This document shows, in pieces, positions 36,585 through 45,852 of a DNA stretch of 64,000 bases. The stretch covers positions 27,075-91,074 of the forward strand of contig CBIHPK010000009.1 of the NCBI GenBank assembly GCA_966211675.1, written 5' to 3'. The position numbers and the translations under genes are program-made. The stretch's first letter is position 1; every line of letters begins with the position of its first letter. The notes beneath the pieces were generated by a model that did not search any database, was not told the origin of the DNA, and worked only from the letters and a program-made list of their open reading frames with translations. Source of the DNA: SCUS01 sp966211675 (GTDB taxonomy: Bacteria > Myxococcota_A > Polyangia > Polyangiales > Ga0077539).

Positions 36585-36983
36585 CTACCGACGCGGAGCG
36601 GTCGGCGTAGTCGCGGTCTCGCAGACACCGCCGCAGTCGCGGCCTCCGCGCGCCGGGTCGCAGCCGTCATCGGGGTCGTCGACGCACCGGCTTCCATCGG
36701 CGCAGCGGATGCCCGCGATGCCGCCGCAGAAGGTCCGGTGCGGGTGCATGATCGGGACGCAGCTCGCGACGCCGTGGGTCTCCTCGCAGCGCGTGTCCGG
36801 CGCGCAGAGGACCGCCGCGCAGGACGAGGGCGCAGGGATCGAGGGCTCGACGACGGGGGCGCCCGCGTCGATGACAACGGGCGCGCTCGGGGGCGGCGGA
36901 GGCGACGAGCTCGCCGGGGTCTGGCTGCCCGAGCAGGCGGCGAGGACGAACGCGACGGACCCGAGGCGGAGTGAGCTGCGCAT
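36585..36983 (-). CDS. Small Cys-rich lipoprotein
   Basis: 132 residues from the ATG at 36983 (an ATG three codons upstream is possible). The signal ends VAFVLAAC. A Pro/Ser-rich linker is followed by two Cys blocks: CAAVLCAPDTRCEETHGVASC and a C-terminal FCGGIAGIRCADGSRC...CDPARGGRDCGGVC. The latter pattern recurs in many myxobacterial exported proteins and often ends the chain, as here. It is likely a disulfide-stabilised surface protein. It lies 64 bases upstream of the TDVP lipoprotein gene on the same strand. Confidence 0.82.
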   Translation of the reverse strand: MRSSLRLGSVAFVLAACSGSQTPASSSPPPPPSAPVVIDAGAPVVEPSIPAPSSCAAVLCAPDTRCEETHGVASCVPIMHPHRTFCGGIAGIRCADGSRCVDDPDDGCDPARGGRDCGGVCETATTPTAPRR

Positions 36984-37182
36984 GGGAGGCATCGTAGCAA
37001 CCGGCGCACCCGACGGCCCTCCGCCGCGGATCGCGCCACCGCGGCGCAAGTTGAGCCGACCCTGCTCGATCGACCAGAGGGCTTCATCCCACAAGGGATG
37101 GTGTTCTTACGACAAAGCAAGGGAGGCACGATCGCTGCTCAAGGGATTCCCCGTCCTTCAAGGCACCTGGCGAGGAACTCCC

Positions 37183-38433
37183 ATGAACCATCCCGAACGC
37201 ATCCATTGGATCAGCGGCGCCCTCCTGCTCGCGGCGATGACCGCGGGCTGCGGCTCCTCCAACAGCGCCACCGACGCGGGCTCCACGCCCGACAGCGGAG
37301 CCGACGTCGCTCCCGTCGACGCGGGTACTCCCGACACCGGAGTCGACGCGGGCACTCCCGCCACCGACTTCGACGTCGGCAATGCCGATACCGGTGTCGA
37401 CAGCGGAACCCCCGGCACCGACTTCGACATCGGCAATGCCGATATCGGTGTCGACAACGGCACTCCCGATGGCGGCACTCCCGACACGGGGCCCCACCAG
37501 GAGCGGCCGATGCGCGTCGCGTATGTCGACTACACCGAGGCGGGTCGGGCGCAGCTCTGGGTGCAGCGTCCCGACGGCAGCGAGCGGCGGCAGGTCCATT
37601 TCACCGGCGTCGTCGACGACGTCCCCGGCCAGGACCCGCACGTCCCGACGGTGACCGACGAGCACGTCCGGGGCGTGCACCGTCTCGCCTGGAGCCCCGA
37701 TGGAGTGCACCTCGCGCTGGTGCTCTCCACGGCCGCCGACCAGTCCGAGGTGGTGGTGTTCGACGTCGACGCGGGCGGCGGCGCGGTGGTCAGCGCCAAC
37801 GGGCAGTACGTGATGCCCGCGCTGGACTGGTCCGCGGACGGTCGGCAGATCGCCTATGTGATGAGCACCCTGCCCCGCCTCGGCGCCCTGGACCTCTTCG
37901 TCGCCGACGCCGCCGCGCACCGCTGGCGGCGCGTCACACCGGGGCTTAACCTCCGCGGCCTCGGGGTGCAGGTCCGCTTCGTCACCGACGCCAGCGCCGT
38001 GCTCGTCTCGCGCATCGAGGACCAGGGCACCTCGGCCCCGTGGGACTGGCACGAGACCCTCCTCCGCGTCGACGCCGCGACCGGAGCGATCGCCCCCCTG
38101 GACACGATCTTCACCGGGCGCATCGACGCCATGAGCCGCGACCTCAGCGCCGTGTACGCGGTGCGCAACCGCCCCGACGAGGGGCACAAGCTGGTGTCGC
38201 GAGCCGCCGCCAGCGGGAGCGCCGAGACGGTGCTCATCGACGACGCCGTGTTCGTCGGCGCCGCGGCCACGGCCCACGACCGAGCGCTGCTCATCACCAG
38301 CGACGCCCGCTCGGCCGGCAGCACCGACAACGCCTGGCAGTACCGGGTGCTGCGCCTGCCCGACAGCTCGACCCGCGTGGACGTCCCGCCCGCGGTGGAG
38401 CGCGTCGCCGTGTGGGTCGACCCCGCCTCCTGA
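37183..38433 (+). CDS. Lipoprotein with Asp-rich linker and TolB-like propeller
   Basis: 416 residues from the ATG at 37183 (GAGGA nine bases upstream). The signal peptide ends LLAAMTAGC. An acidic linker of D-x-G/T units follows (GTPDTGVDAGTPATDFDVG and related, residues ~33-103). The rest resembles a TolB/WD40-like propeller, with strands such as LAWSPDGVHLALVL, LDWSADGRQIAYVM and LRVDAATGAIAPL. It is divergent from the small Cys-rich lipoprotein; the 199-base gap holds a 6-bp hairpin at 37085-37100. Confidence 0.87.
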   Translation: MNHPERIHWISGALLLAAMTAGCGSSNSATDAGSTPDSGADVAPVDAGTPDTGVDAGTPATDFDVGNADTGVDSGTPGTDFDIGNADIGVDNGTPDGGTPDTGPHQERPMRVAYVDYTEAGRAQLWVQRPDGSERRQVHFTGVVDDVPGQDPHVPTVTDEHVRGVHRLAWSPDGVHLALVLSTAADQSEVVVFDVDAGGGAVVSANGQYVMPALDWSADGRQIAYVMSTLPRLGALDLFVADAAAHRWRRVTPGLNLRGLGVQVRFVTDASAVLVSRIEDQGTSAPWDWHETLLRVDAATGAIAPLDTIFTGRIDAMSRDLSAVYAVRNRPDEGHKLVSRAAASGSAETVLIDDAVFVGAAATAHDRALLITSDARSAGSTDNAWQYRVLRLPDSSTRVDVPPAVERVAVWVDPAS

Positions 38434-38440
38434 GGAGCAC

Positions 38441-38929
38441 TCAGCCGGTGCGGGCGGGGCCGCGGTCGCTGTCGACGCGCTGCGGGAGGCTGTGGCCCTC
38501 CTCGACGAACTCCAGCGAGGCCGAGTTGAGGCAGTACCGCTCCCTCGTCGGCGGCGGCCCATCGGGGAACACGTGCCCCAGGTGTCCGCCGCACCGCTGG
38601 CAGCGGATCTCCGTGCGCACCATCCCGTAGCTCTCGTCGATGATGCTCTCGACGTGCTCCGGCGCGTAGGGCTGGAAGAAGCTGGGCCAGCCGGTGCCGG
38701 AGTCGAACTTCGCCTTCGAGCTGAAGAGCGGCAGCGCGCAGAGGCGGCACACGTAGGTGCCCTGCTTCTTGTTGTCGAGCAGCGTCCCGCAGAAGGGCCG
38801 CTCGGTGCCGTGCGCCAGGATCACATGGCGCTCGTCGGGGCTGAGCGTGGCCGCGAGCGACTCGATGGCGGCGGGGGCGAGGCGCGAGACGTCGAAGCCT
38901 GCGGAGGAGAGCTTTGGGGGGGTGGTCAT
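38441..38929 (-). CDS. msrB: Peptide methionine-(R)-S-oxide reductase
   Basis: 162 residues. The zinc-binding pairs are C61/C64 and C110/C113. The catalytic motif is RYCLNSASLEF with Cys133, and the substrate stretch SGTGWPSFF is present. The enzyme reduces methionine-R-sulfoxide in proteins. No signal peptide is seen, so a cytoplasmic repair role is likely. The gene stands alone, seven bases from the tail of the TolB-like gene on the other strand. Confidence 0.95.
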   Translation of the reverse strand: MTTPPKLSSAGFDVSRLAPAAIESLAATLSPDERHVILAHGTERPFCGTLLDNKKQGTYVCRLCALPLFSSKAKFDSGTGWPSFFQPYAPEHVESIIDESYGMVRTEIRCQRCGGHLGHVFPDGPPPTRERYCLNSASLEFVEEGHSLPQRVDSDRGPARTG

Positions 38930-38995
38930 CGGTGGTCCTCTCGGGGCACCACGTTGGAGAGCGGAGGGCGCTTCGTCAACGCGAAGCGAGGGAGC

Positions 38996-41098
38996 TCACT
39001 GCCACCACGAGCGCACCGAGCGGACGTTGGCGTAGAGCGACAGGTTGAAGGCGTGGATGCCGCGGTAGAGGTCCCAGTAGCGGACGCCGTTGCCGTGCAC
39101 GAGGCCCTTGATCTGCCCGTTGTGCCGGGGGCGGTTGCCGCAGGCCGCCACCCTCGGGGCGCTCGAAGAGGGCGGGCGCTCGTCGTCGGCCCAGCGGTGC
39201 CAGCTCACCGCGATCGCGCCCTCGTGGATGAACTGCCGCACCTGGCTCGCGTAGCGTCGGCCGCGCTCGACGTCGCGCGGATCCCCGGCGGTCCAGCGAG
39301 CGGTGTCCCCGACGTAGGAGGCGGCGCCGCCGGAGTTGGTCCAGCAGGGGTCGCGGAGGCGGAGGCCGAACTCGCTCACCACCAGCGGGCGCCCGGAGAC
39401 CGCTCGCAGCCGTGAGAAGCCCGTGTGCAGCCAGCGCTCGGGGAAGCGCGCGGCGCCGGTGTAGACGTTGACCGCGATCACGTCGAAGCCCGCGTCGGGC
39501 TGCGCCCGGTAGCGGCCGAAGGCGCGGTAGGGGTCGAAGCGCACCGTGCCCGGGTCGAGCTCGGGGTTGGCGTTGGGGTCGATGGTCCCGGCGGTGCTGC
39601 GGGCGTGCGGATCGGGGACGTCGCCGCCGGTGGTCCAATGGTCGGCGGTGCCGCCGTAGCTGTAGAAATGAAAGCCGCGGTCGCCCGCGATGGCCAGGCG
39701 AGGCGAGGCGATGGGCCGCGCGCGAGTGCGGATCGCGACGCCGTTCTCCTGCGTGTCCGAGCGGCGGATCGCCTCGGTGGTGACGCGCACGTACTGGCGC
39801 ACGAGGGTGACGGAGAAGTCCGCGAGGTCGTCGCCGCGGGCGCCGGCCGCGGGCAGGGGATGGTCCGCGAGGAGGGCGTCGAAGCTCGCGTAGCTGGTGC
39901 GCCACGCGGCGTTGAGCGCGGCGATGGTGGCGTAGCGGAAGCGCAGGAAGGACCCCAGCGCGTGCGGCGCGCAGAGCGGGAGGTCGAGGGAGCTGATGCG
40001 CGGACACTCGGTCCAGAGGAAGCGACGCAGGTCGGCGACGCCGGTGCCCCGGGCGCAGTACGCGGCGTCGGCGTTGGCGCCCGTGAGCGGGTGCTCGCGG
40101 GTGAAGTCGCCGAGGCCCTGCTCGTTGCCCATGTAGTACAGGACCAGGTTGCGACGGCGGCGGTGCAGCGCGACCTGCGCCTCGAGCTGCGCGGCGACCT
40201 CGCGCTGGTAGTCGGGGTTGAAGGGATCGCCGTAGGTGCGCCGCGAGATGCCGCCGCAGAGCACGGTGTGCCCGCCGGTGAGGTGCGGGTCCTGGAGCCA
40301 GTGGCCGCGAGGGGAGAAGGGCTGCCCGTCCGCGCGCACGGCGGCGGGCGCCGAGGCGTCGCCGAGCTGGTGGAGCTGCGCCGAGGGCGACACGCTGAGC
40401 ACCGCGCCGTAGGGGGCGTTGGCGCTGGCGACGATGGGGTTGTCGGCGGCGACCCACGAGCCGATCCAGTTGAGGCCGTAGGCGTCGCGCGAGGACATGC
40501 GGCGCCACTCCTCGGTGGGGCCGTGCGCCCGGAGGAAGGGGCCGATGCGCATCGCGTGCGAGTCCGCGTAGACGGTGTTGACCCCGTTGAGGAAGATGGG
40601 CGAGCCCGCGGGCGTGAGGAACCACCGCCGCTGCATCGACGGCGCGGGGGTCTGGTACGGCGGGTCCGCGGGCACCATCGGGTCCGCGCCGCCGGGGTCG
40701 GTGTCGGTGACGGGCTCGTCGGCGGGAGGCTCCGGGGTCTCGCCCCCGGGAGGAGGCTCCGTCACGCCGGGGTCGCTCGGATCGGCGCCCTCGCTCGGAT
40801 CGCGCGGCATCATGCCGTCCTCGTCGGGCATGTCCACGGTGGGGTCCTCCTCCGGCGGGGACTCCGGGTCCGTGGGCGCGTCACCCTCCGGGGGCTCCAT
40901 CTCCGGCGGATCGGTGGACATCTCCCCGAGGCCGAAATCGCCGGTGCCGGGAGCCTGCATCATGCTGCCGCGGTCGCCGCCCCAGTCGTCGAGGTTGTCT
41001 GGCGTGGAGGAGGTTCCGGCGTCGGGTCCGGCGACGGTTCCGGTGCTGCAGCCGGCGAGGAGCGACGCGACCACCGCAAGGCGAGGAAGACGACCCAT
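38996..41098 (-). CDS. Lipoprotein related to clan-A glycoside hydrolases
   Basis: 700 residues. The lipoprotein signal ends ASLLAGC (Cys17). About 130 acidic, Pro-rich residues (PPEMEPPEGDAPTDPES) link it to a (beta/alpha)8-like domain starting at FLTPAGSPIFLNGVN. The likely acid/base is Glu326 in YYMGNEQGLGDF and the likely nucleophile Glu576 in LVVSEFGLR, each at a strand end as in clan GH-A. The stretch IAALNAAWRTSYASFDAL is typical of GH42/agarase-type enzymes. It may cut a beta-linked polysaccharide at the cell surface. The exact family and substrate are undetermined. Confidence 0.82.
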   Translation of the reverse strand: MGRLPRLAVVASLLAGCSTGTVAGPDAGTSSTPDNLDDWGGDRGSMMQAPGTGDFGLGEMSTDPPEMEPPEGDAPTDPESPPEEDPTVDMPDEDGMMPRDPSEGADPSDPGVTEPPPGGETPEPPADEPVTDTDPGGADPMVPADPPYQTPAPSMQRRWFLTPAGSPIFLNGVNTVYADSHAMRIGPFLRAHGPTEEWRRMSSRDAYGLNWIGSWVAADNPIVASANAPYGAVLSVSPSAQLHQLGDASAPAAVRADGQPFSPRGHWLQDPHLTGGHTVLCGGISRRTYGDPFNPDYQREVAAQLEAQVALHRRRRNLVLYYMGNEQGLGDFTREHPLTGANADAAYCARGTGVADLRRFLWTECPRISSLDLPLCAPHALGSFLRFRYATIAALNAAWRTSYASFDALLADHPLPAAGARGDDLADFSVTLVRQYVRVTTEAIRRSDTQENGVAIRTRARPIASPRLAIAGDRGFHFYSYGGTADHWTTGGDVPDPHARSTAGTIDPNANPELDPGTVRFDPYRAFGRYRAQPDAGFDVIAVNVYTGAARFPERWLHTGFSRLRAVSGRPLVVSEFGLRLRDPCWTNSGGAASYVGDTARWTAGDPRDVERGRRYASQVRQFIHEGAIAVSWHRWADDERPPSSSAPRVAACGNRPRHNGQIKGLVHGNGVRYWDLYRGIHAFNLSLYANVRSVRSWWQ

Positions 41099-41232
41099 GG
41101 CCGAACGATGCAACAGCAGTGGGCTCCGCGATAGGGGCGCCGCGCTGGAGCTCCCGTCACCGCTCGTACGCAGTGTGCAGTGACCGCTACTTCGCACCAG
41201 CGACCACCTCAACCATGCAACCACCGACCGAT

Positions 41233-41238
41233 GGAGGG
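41233..41238 (+). promoter_or_regulatory. Ribosome-binding site of the receiver gene
   Basis: GGAGGG four bases before the ATG at 41243. It supports that start over an upstream in-frame start at 41180. Confidence 0.65.
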
Positions 41239-41242
41239 TTCG

Positions 41243-41689
41243 ATGCCCGTCTCCCTCGCCCGTCCTCTGGCCGCGACCCAACCGTCGCGGGGCAACCGAC
41301 CAACGGACTGGCGCCCCGGGGCCCTCGTCGCCGAGAACGACCCCGACCTCCTGCGGCTCATCGTCGAGGCGCTGACGAGGGATGGCTTCATCGTCTCCGA
41401 GGCCCGCAACGCCGAGGAACTCATCGAGATCGCGTGCTGCACCCGCCGCGAGGACAAGGTCCCTCCCGACCTGGTGGTGAGCGACGTGCACCTGCCCGGG
41501 CGCGACGGCCTCAGCGCGCTCGACGAGCTGCAGCAGACCCTCGCGGGCGCGGTGATCCTGGTCATCTCGGCCTACCCTGACGACGCGGTCATGGCCGAGG
41601 CGGCGAGGGTCGGGGCCACCGGGGTGCTGGGCAAACCCTTCGAGCTCGACGAGCTCTGCAAGGCCGTGCACGACCTGGTGCATCGCTGA
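41243..41689 (+). CDS. Stand-alone response-regulator receiver domain
   Basis: 148 residues: a ~25-residue N-terminal tail and one receiver domain, with no output domain. The acidic pocket (END, 31-33), phospho-accepting Asp81 (VVSDVHLPGRDG), Ser109 and Lys131 (GKPFE) are all present, so phosphorylation is expected. Stand-alone receivers work through protein contact or phosphorelay. No histidine kinase is adjacent; the nearest pair is 11 kb away. It is divergent from the glycoside hydrolase-like gene. Confidence 0.92.
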   Translation: MPVSLARPLAATQPSRGNRPTDWRPGALVAENDPDLLRLIVEALTRDGFIVSEARNAEELIEIACCTRREDKVPPDLVVSDVHLPGRDGLSALDELQQTLAGAVILVISAYPDDAVMAEAARVGATGVLGKPFELDELCKAVHDLVHR

Positions 41690-41705
41690 GCGCACGCAGA
41701 ATTGT

Positions 41706-41719
41706 GCCCCAGGTGGGGC
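41706..41719. terminator. Possible hairpin after the receiver gene
   Basis: GCCCC-AGGT-GGGGC, 16 bases after the receiver stop. No T-run follows, so a factor-independent terminator is doubtful. The rest of the 277-base gap to the glycerol-3-phosphate dehydrogenase gene shows no convincing gene. Confidence 0.3.
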
Positions 41720-41966
41720 GCCAATGCTCAAGGGCCCCTCACCGGTCCTCAGCAGCTCGCGGCCCCGGTGATGAGGGGAACGCTCCTCCCACGGTCGTCG
41801 GTGCCGCAGACGATGGAGCCCGACGGGCCGATGCGGTAGGCCCCATCGACACGGCGCACGCCGGAGCGCTCGGCCGCACGATGCCTGGCGCTCGGGCCTG
41901 GGGATCTGGAGTAACTTCCGCGCCCGCTCCCTCTCAAGCCCCGACAGAGCGCCTCGAAACCGACCT

Positions 41967-43625
41967 ATGAGCACAGACCTCGCCCACCGCCGGCCCGACT
42001 GCGACGTGATCATCATCGGAGGCGGCGTGAACGGCACCGGCCTCGCGCGCGACCTCTCCCTCCGCGGGCTCCGGGTGATCCTGCTGGAGCGCAACGACCT
42101 CGCCTTCGGGGCGAGCGGCAACTCGTCCGGGATGATCCACGGGGGGCCTCGCTACCTCACGACGCACCCTGCGGTGACGCGCTCGTCCTGCGTCGACTCG
42201 GGCTACATCCAGACCATCGCCCCGCACATGATCTTCCGCACGCCCTTCGTGATGCCGGTCTTCGGCCACGGGCCGGTCGCGAAGGTGCGCTTCGACGCCT
42301 ACGACGCCTTCTTCGCCCTCTACGACGAGTACCAGCCGCTCAAGCGCGGCAAGCCCCACACCCGGCTCACCCCCGCGGAGACGCTCACCCTCGTCCCGGG
42401 CCTCCGGGCGCACGATCTCTACGGCTCGGTCACCTTCGACGAGTGGGGCATCTACGGCAACCGGCTGTGCGTGGCCAACGCCGTCGACGCGGTCGAGCAC
42501 GGCTGCCGTCTCTACGTGCACACCAGCGTGGAGCGCATCGTCGTCGAGGAGGGCCGCGCCACCGGCGTCCTCGCGCGAGACCGACTCGACGGGCGGGCCT
42601 ATGAGTTCAGCGCCCGCGTGGTGGTCAACTGCACCGGCGCGTGGAGCCCCATCACCGCGGCCACGGCGGGCGTCGCGCAGCACGTGCGGGTGCGCCCGGG
42701 CAAGGGGGTGCACCTCATCCTCGACCGTCCCATCACGGACATCGGGGTGATGGCCGACGCCATCGACGGGCGGCAGATCTTCATCGAGCCCTGGGGCAAC
42801 ACCGCCCTCATCGGCACCACCGACGACGACACCTACGCCGACCTCGACGAGCTGCCAGTGACCACCGACGAGGTGCGCTACCTGGTGGAGGGCGTCGAGC
42901 AGGTGCTGCCCCGGGTGCGCGACGCGAAGATCATCGGGACCACCGTCGGCGCCCGTCCGTCGCTCTACGCCTGGGGCAAGATGGAGGACGCCCTCTCGCG
43001 CGAGCACGAGGTGGTCGACCACGCTCCGCACGGGGCGCAGGACCTCTACTCCCTCATCGGCGGCAAGCTGGCGAGCTACCGGATGTTCGCCCAGGAGGCC
43101 GCGGACCTCATCGCCCCGAGGCTGGGCAACCACGTCCCGTGCACCACGCACACGGCGCCGCTGCCGGGCGGCGACCGGGCGGCGGACATCGACCTGCTGG
43201 CGTCGCGCTTCGAGCTGTCGCGCTTCGCGGTGGAGCGCATGGTGACCCGCCACGGGTCGCGCACCGAGGCCATCCTCGCGGACAGCGACCGCCGCGGTCG
43301 GACGGTGGTGTGCAGCCACGAGCCGGTGCTGGCGTGCGAGGTGCGCTGGGCGGCGAAGCACGAGTACGCGCGCACGCTCCTCGACGTGGCGCGGCGCACC
43401 AACCTGGCGATGGGCGCCTGCGGAGGCAACGACTGCGCGCTGGCGGGCGCGGTGATCGCGGGCGAGGTGCTGGGCTGGAGCCCCGCGGAGGTGCGCGGCC
43501 AGGCGGCGGAGCTGCTGCGATCGAGGCAGCGCTCTCGGCTCCCGGCGATCGGCGACAAGCAGGCGAGGGCGGAGGCGATGACCATGGCGGCGCTGCGGAC
43601 GCTGGGAAGGGCGGCGCTGCCGTGA
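41967..43625 (+). CDS. glpA: FAD-dependent glycerol-3-phosphate dehydrogenase (GlpA-like)
   Basis: 552 residues. The N-terminal FAD motif is DVIIIGGGVNGTGLARDL. The typical GASGNSSGMIHGGPRYL and the C-terminal IGGKLASYRMFAQEA mark the GlpD/GlpA family. A C-terminal BFD-like part has Cys449, 457, 485 and 490 (MGACGGNDC), as in GlpA. However, the usual CxC of that module reads C-S-H here. The enzyme oxidises glycerol-3-phosphate to dihydroxyacetone phosphate and passes electrons to a membrane carrier. The next gene overlaps its stop by four bases and is GlpB-like; no GlpC gene follows. Confidence 0.9.
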   Translation: MSTDLAHRRPDCDVIIIGGGVNGTGLARDLSLRGLRVILLERNDLAFGASGNSSGMIHGGPRYLTTHPAVTRSSCVDSGYIQTIAPHMIFRTPFVMPVFGHGPVAKVRFDAYDAFFALYDEYQPLKRGKPHTRLTPAETLTLVPGLRAHDLYGSVTFDEWGIYGNRLCVANAVDAVEHGCRLYVHTSVERIVVEEGRATGVLARDRLDGRAYEFSARVVVNCTGAWSPITAATAGVAQHVRVRPGKGVHLILDRPITDIGVMADAIDGRQIFIEPWGNTALIGTTDDDTYADLDELPVTTDEVRYLVEGVEQVLPRVRDAKIIGTTVGARPSLYAWGKMEDALSREHEVVDHAPHGAQDLYSLIGGKLASYRMFAQEAADLIAPRLGNHVPCTTHTAPLPGGDRAADIDLLASRFELSRFAVERMVTRHGSRTEAILADSDRRGRTVVCSHEPVLACEVRWAAKHEYARTLLDVARRTNLAMGACGGNDCALAGAVIAGEVLGWSPAEVRGQAAELLRSRQRSRLPAIGDKQARAEAMTMAALRTLGRAALP

Positions 43626-44743
43626 GCGCGCACGAGGTGACGGCGGACGTGCTGGTGATCGGCGGCGGCGCGGCCGGCGTCGCGGCGGCGCGCGCGGCGC
43701 ACGAGGCGGGCGCGACGGTGGCGGTGGTGGCCGACGGGGGCGGCGCCTCGTCGCTGGGGTCGGGCGTGGTGTGGGGGGCGGCGCGCGATCCCTTCACGGC
43801 CTGGGCGGCGGGCGACGCGTGGCGCGTGGGCGGGCGCTACGTGACCGTGGCGGGCTGGCTGCTGGAGGGCGCCACCGGGGCGCTGCGCTCGCTGCTGGAC
43901 CTGGGCTCGCTCGCGAGCCGAGGGACGCCCGGGGTGCTCGAGCTCGCGACGCACCCCTCGTGGTCGGCGCGGCTGGTGGCGCAGACGCTGGGCGCGAGGG
44001 TGGTCTCCCCCCCGGACGACGCCCCCTCGGGTCAGACCTTCCGCGAGCTGGCGGCGACCCTCGACCCGGAGGGCGCGGCGGAGGCCTTCGCCCGCTCGCT
44101 CGCTCCTCGCTGCGAGGGGCTCTCGGGGCTGCTGCTCCCGCCGGTGCTGGGGCTGTCGCGGCTCGACGTGGCGGCGCGCATGGAGGCGGTGCTGGGCATC
44201 CCCGTGGGCGAGGCGGCGGGGTCCGCGGGCGACCCGCCGGGGACGAGGGCGATGAAGGCGCTGCGGCGCTGGCTGCCCGAAGGGGTGGCGGTGCTCAACG
44301 ACCGGGCGACGGTGAGGCCCGGGAGATTACCGGGGCTGGTATTCCGTAGCGGGCGGCTGGTGAAGACGCGCTCGGTGGTGCTGGCCACCGGCGGACTGGT
44401 GGGCGGAGGACTGGTCTTCGAGGAGACCCTGCGCGAGGCGGCGGCCGGCGCCCCGGTGTGGACGCGCGATCGGCGGCGCGTGCTGGCGCGAGCGGGCGCG
44501 GCGCGAGGGGCCGACCCGGTGGAGTGGTTCGACGAGCACACCGGTCGGGCGAGGGGCGCGGGGCTGCGGGTGGACGTCTCCGGGCGGGTGCTCGACGGCG
44601 ACGGGGAGACGCCGCTGGGAGAGTGGCTCTACGCGGCGGGCGAGGTGTGCTGCGGCCGCGGCGGCGACGGCCTGGCGGACGCGCTGGCCGACGGGGCTCG
44701 CGCGGGGCGCTCGGCGGCGCAGTCGATCGGGCGCCGGGGCTGA
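43622..44743 (+). CDS. glpB: FAD-binding protein, GlpB-like
   Basis: 373 residues from GTG, coupled to the glpA stop as GTGA. The N-terminal flavin motif is VLVIGGGAAGVAAARAA and the C-terminal one GEWLYAAGEVCCGRGGDGLADALADG, the pattern of GlpB and related flavin subunits. Length is somewhat short of E. coli GlpB (about 420). In anaerobic glycerol-3-phosphate dehydrogenase GlpB works with GlpA and the Fe-S anchor GlpC. GlpC is missing here, so the electron acceptor may differ. Confidence 0.78.
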   Translation: MSAHEVTADVLVIGGGAAGVAAARAAHEAGATVAVVADGGGASSLGSGVVWGAARDPFTAWAAGDAWRVGGRYVTVAGWLLEGATGALRSLLDLGSLASRGTPGVLELATHPSWSARLVAQTLGARVVSPPDDAPSGQTFRELAATLDPEGAAEAFARSLAPRCEGLSGLLLPPVLGLSRLDVAARMEAVLGIPVGEAAGSAGDPPGTRAMKALRRWLPEGVAVLNDRATVRPGRLPGLVFRSGRLVKTRSVVLATGGLVGGGLVFEETLREAAAGAPVWTRDRRRVLARAGAARGADPVEWFDEHTGRARGAGLRVDVSGRVLDGDGETPLGEWLYAAGEVCCGRGGDGLADALADGARAGRSAAQSIGRRG

Positions 44744-44747
44744 TCCG

Positions 44748-45833
44748 GTGCGGTGCCGGGCGGCGGTGCTGGCGCTCGCGCTGACGTGGCCCACGGCGGC
44801 GCTGGCGCAGTCGCCGGCGCGCATCGAGGCGGGGCGCTCGGCGCTGGAGGCGGGCGACCTCCCGAGGGCGAGGGCGGCCTTCGCCGAGGCGGTGAGCCAC
44901 GGGGACCCGGCGGAGGCCGCGCTGGGCGAGTACCACCTGGCGCACATGGCCGACGAGGCGCTCGATTTCCCGGCGGCTCTGGCGGGCTACCGGCGCTTCG
45001 TGGCGCGCGACCCGGGCTCGCGCTTCGCGTCGAGGGCGCTGGCGCGCATCGATGACCTGCAGGCGCACTCGGAGGGCGGCTTCGCGCCGCTGGTGGCGCT
45101 GGAGCGGGTGCGCCGGTCGACGGCGCTGAGCGACGACCCGAGGGCGCTCGAGGCGCTCGATCGGGAGTCGCGCTCGTGGCCCGTGGGGAGCGTCCGCGCC
45201 GAGGCGTGGATGCTGGTGGCCGAGGCCTTCGCGGGCCGGATGCGGCGCCCGAGGGAGGCGGCGGACGTGTTCCTGAGGCTGGCGGAGGACGAGGCGGCGC
45301 CGGCGGGGCTGCGAGAGCTGGCGGCGACGCGGCTGGTGGAGCTGCGCGCGGTGCTGGGCGAGCCGGCGCGCGCGGAGCGGGAGGTGTCGGGCGTGCGGGT
45401 CCCGGACGAGGTGCGCGCGGAGGCGGCGGTGCTGTCGCGTCGGGTGCGGCTGCGCCGGGCGGCGGTGACGGTGCTGGCGCTGGTGGCGCTGGCGGGCGCG
45501 GCGGCGCTGGCGCTGGCGAAGCGGCGAGGGAGCCTCGGCGAGGTGTGGCGGCGGTGGCGCCGGCCGATGCCGCTGGTGCAGCTCGCGGTGCTGACCGCGG
45601 GCGGCGCGGCGATGGCGAAGATGGCCGACGACCACGAGGTGTCGCCCTTCGCGGTGCTGGGTGCCGGCGCGCTGGGCGTGTACCTGGTTGCGGTGGCGCT
45701 CAACGTGGTGGGCGGAGCGGGCGGAGGCGCGAGGGCGGCGCGGGCGGCGGTGTGCGCGATGGCGGTGCTCGCGGTGTCGTACCTCGCGATGCTGGGCCTC
45801 GACCCGATGATGCTCGAAGGCATCGGGCTGTAG
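44748..45833 (+). CDS. Exported TPR protein with C-terminal membrane helices
   Basis: 361 residues from a GTG four bases after glpB. The signal peptide is MRCRAAVLALALTWPTAALAQ. TPR-like repeats occupy about residues 25-230 (IEAGRSALEAGDLPRARAAF, LAHMADEALDFPAALAGYRRF). Four hydrophobic helices fill the C-terminal third. No catalytic motif is visible. Its position suggests co-transcription with glpA-glpB, but a role in glycerol metabolism cannot be claimed. It may be an envelope assembly or scaffolding protein. Confidence 0.8.
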   Translation: MRCRAAVLALALTWPTAALAQSPARIEAGRSALEAGDLPRARAAFAEAVSHGDPAEAALGEYHLAHMADEALDFPAALAGYRRFVARDPGSRFASRALARIDDLQAHSEGGFAPLVALERVRRSTALSDDPRALEALDRESRSWPVGSVRAEAWMLVAEAFAGRMRRPREAADVFLRLAEDEAAPAGLRELAATRLVELRAVLGEPARAEREVSGVRVPDEVRAEAAVLSRRVRLRRAAVTVLALVALAGAAALALAKRRGSLGEVWRRWRRPMPLVQLAVLTAGGAAMAKMADDHEVSPFAVLGAGALGVYLVAVALNVVGGAGGGARAARAAVCAMAVLAVSYLAMLGLDPMMLEGIGL

Positions 45834-45852
45834 GGGTCGGGCAGGGGAGGTC

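Noticed and set aside
37085..37100. CATCCC-ACAA-GGGATG hairpin as a terminator
   Set aside because: It lies between two divergent gene starts, with no transcript to end there; it may be an operator or chance.
41749..41937. A 62-codon minus-strand frame in the gap after the receiver gene
   Set aside because: No start context and no recognisable protein character beyond a short stretch; too little to call a gene.
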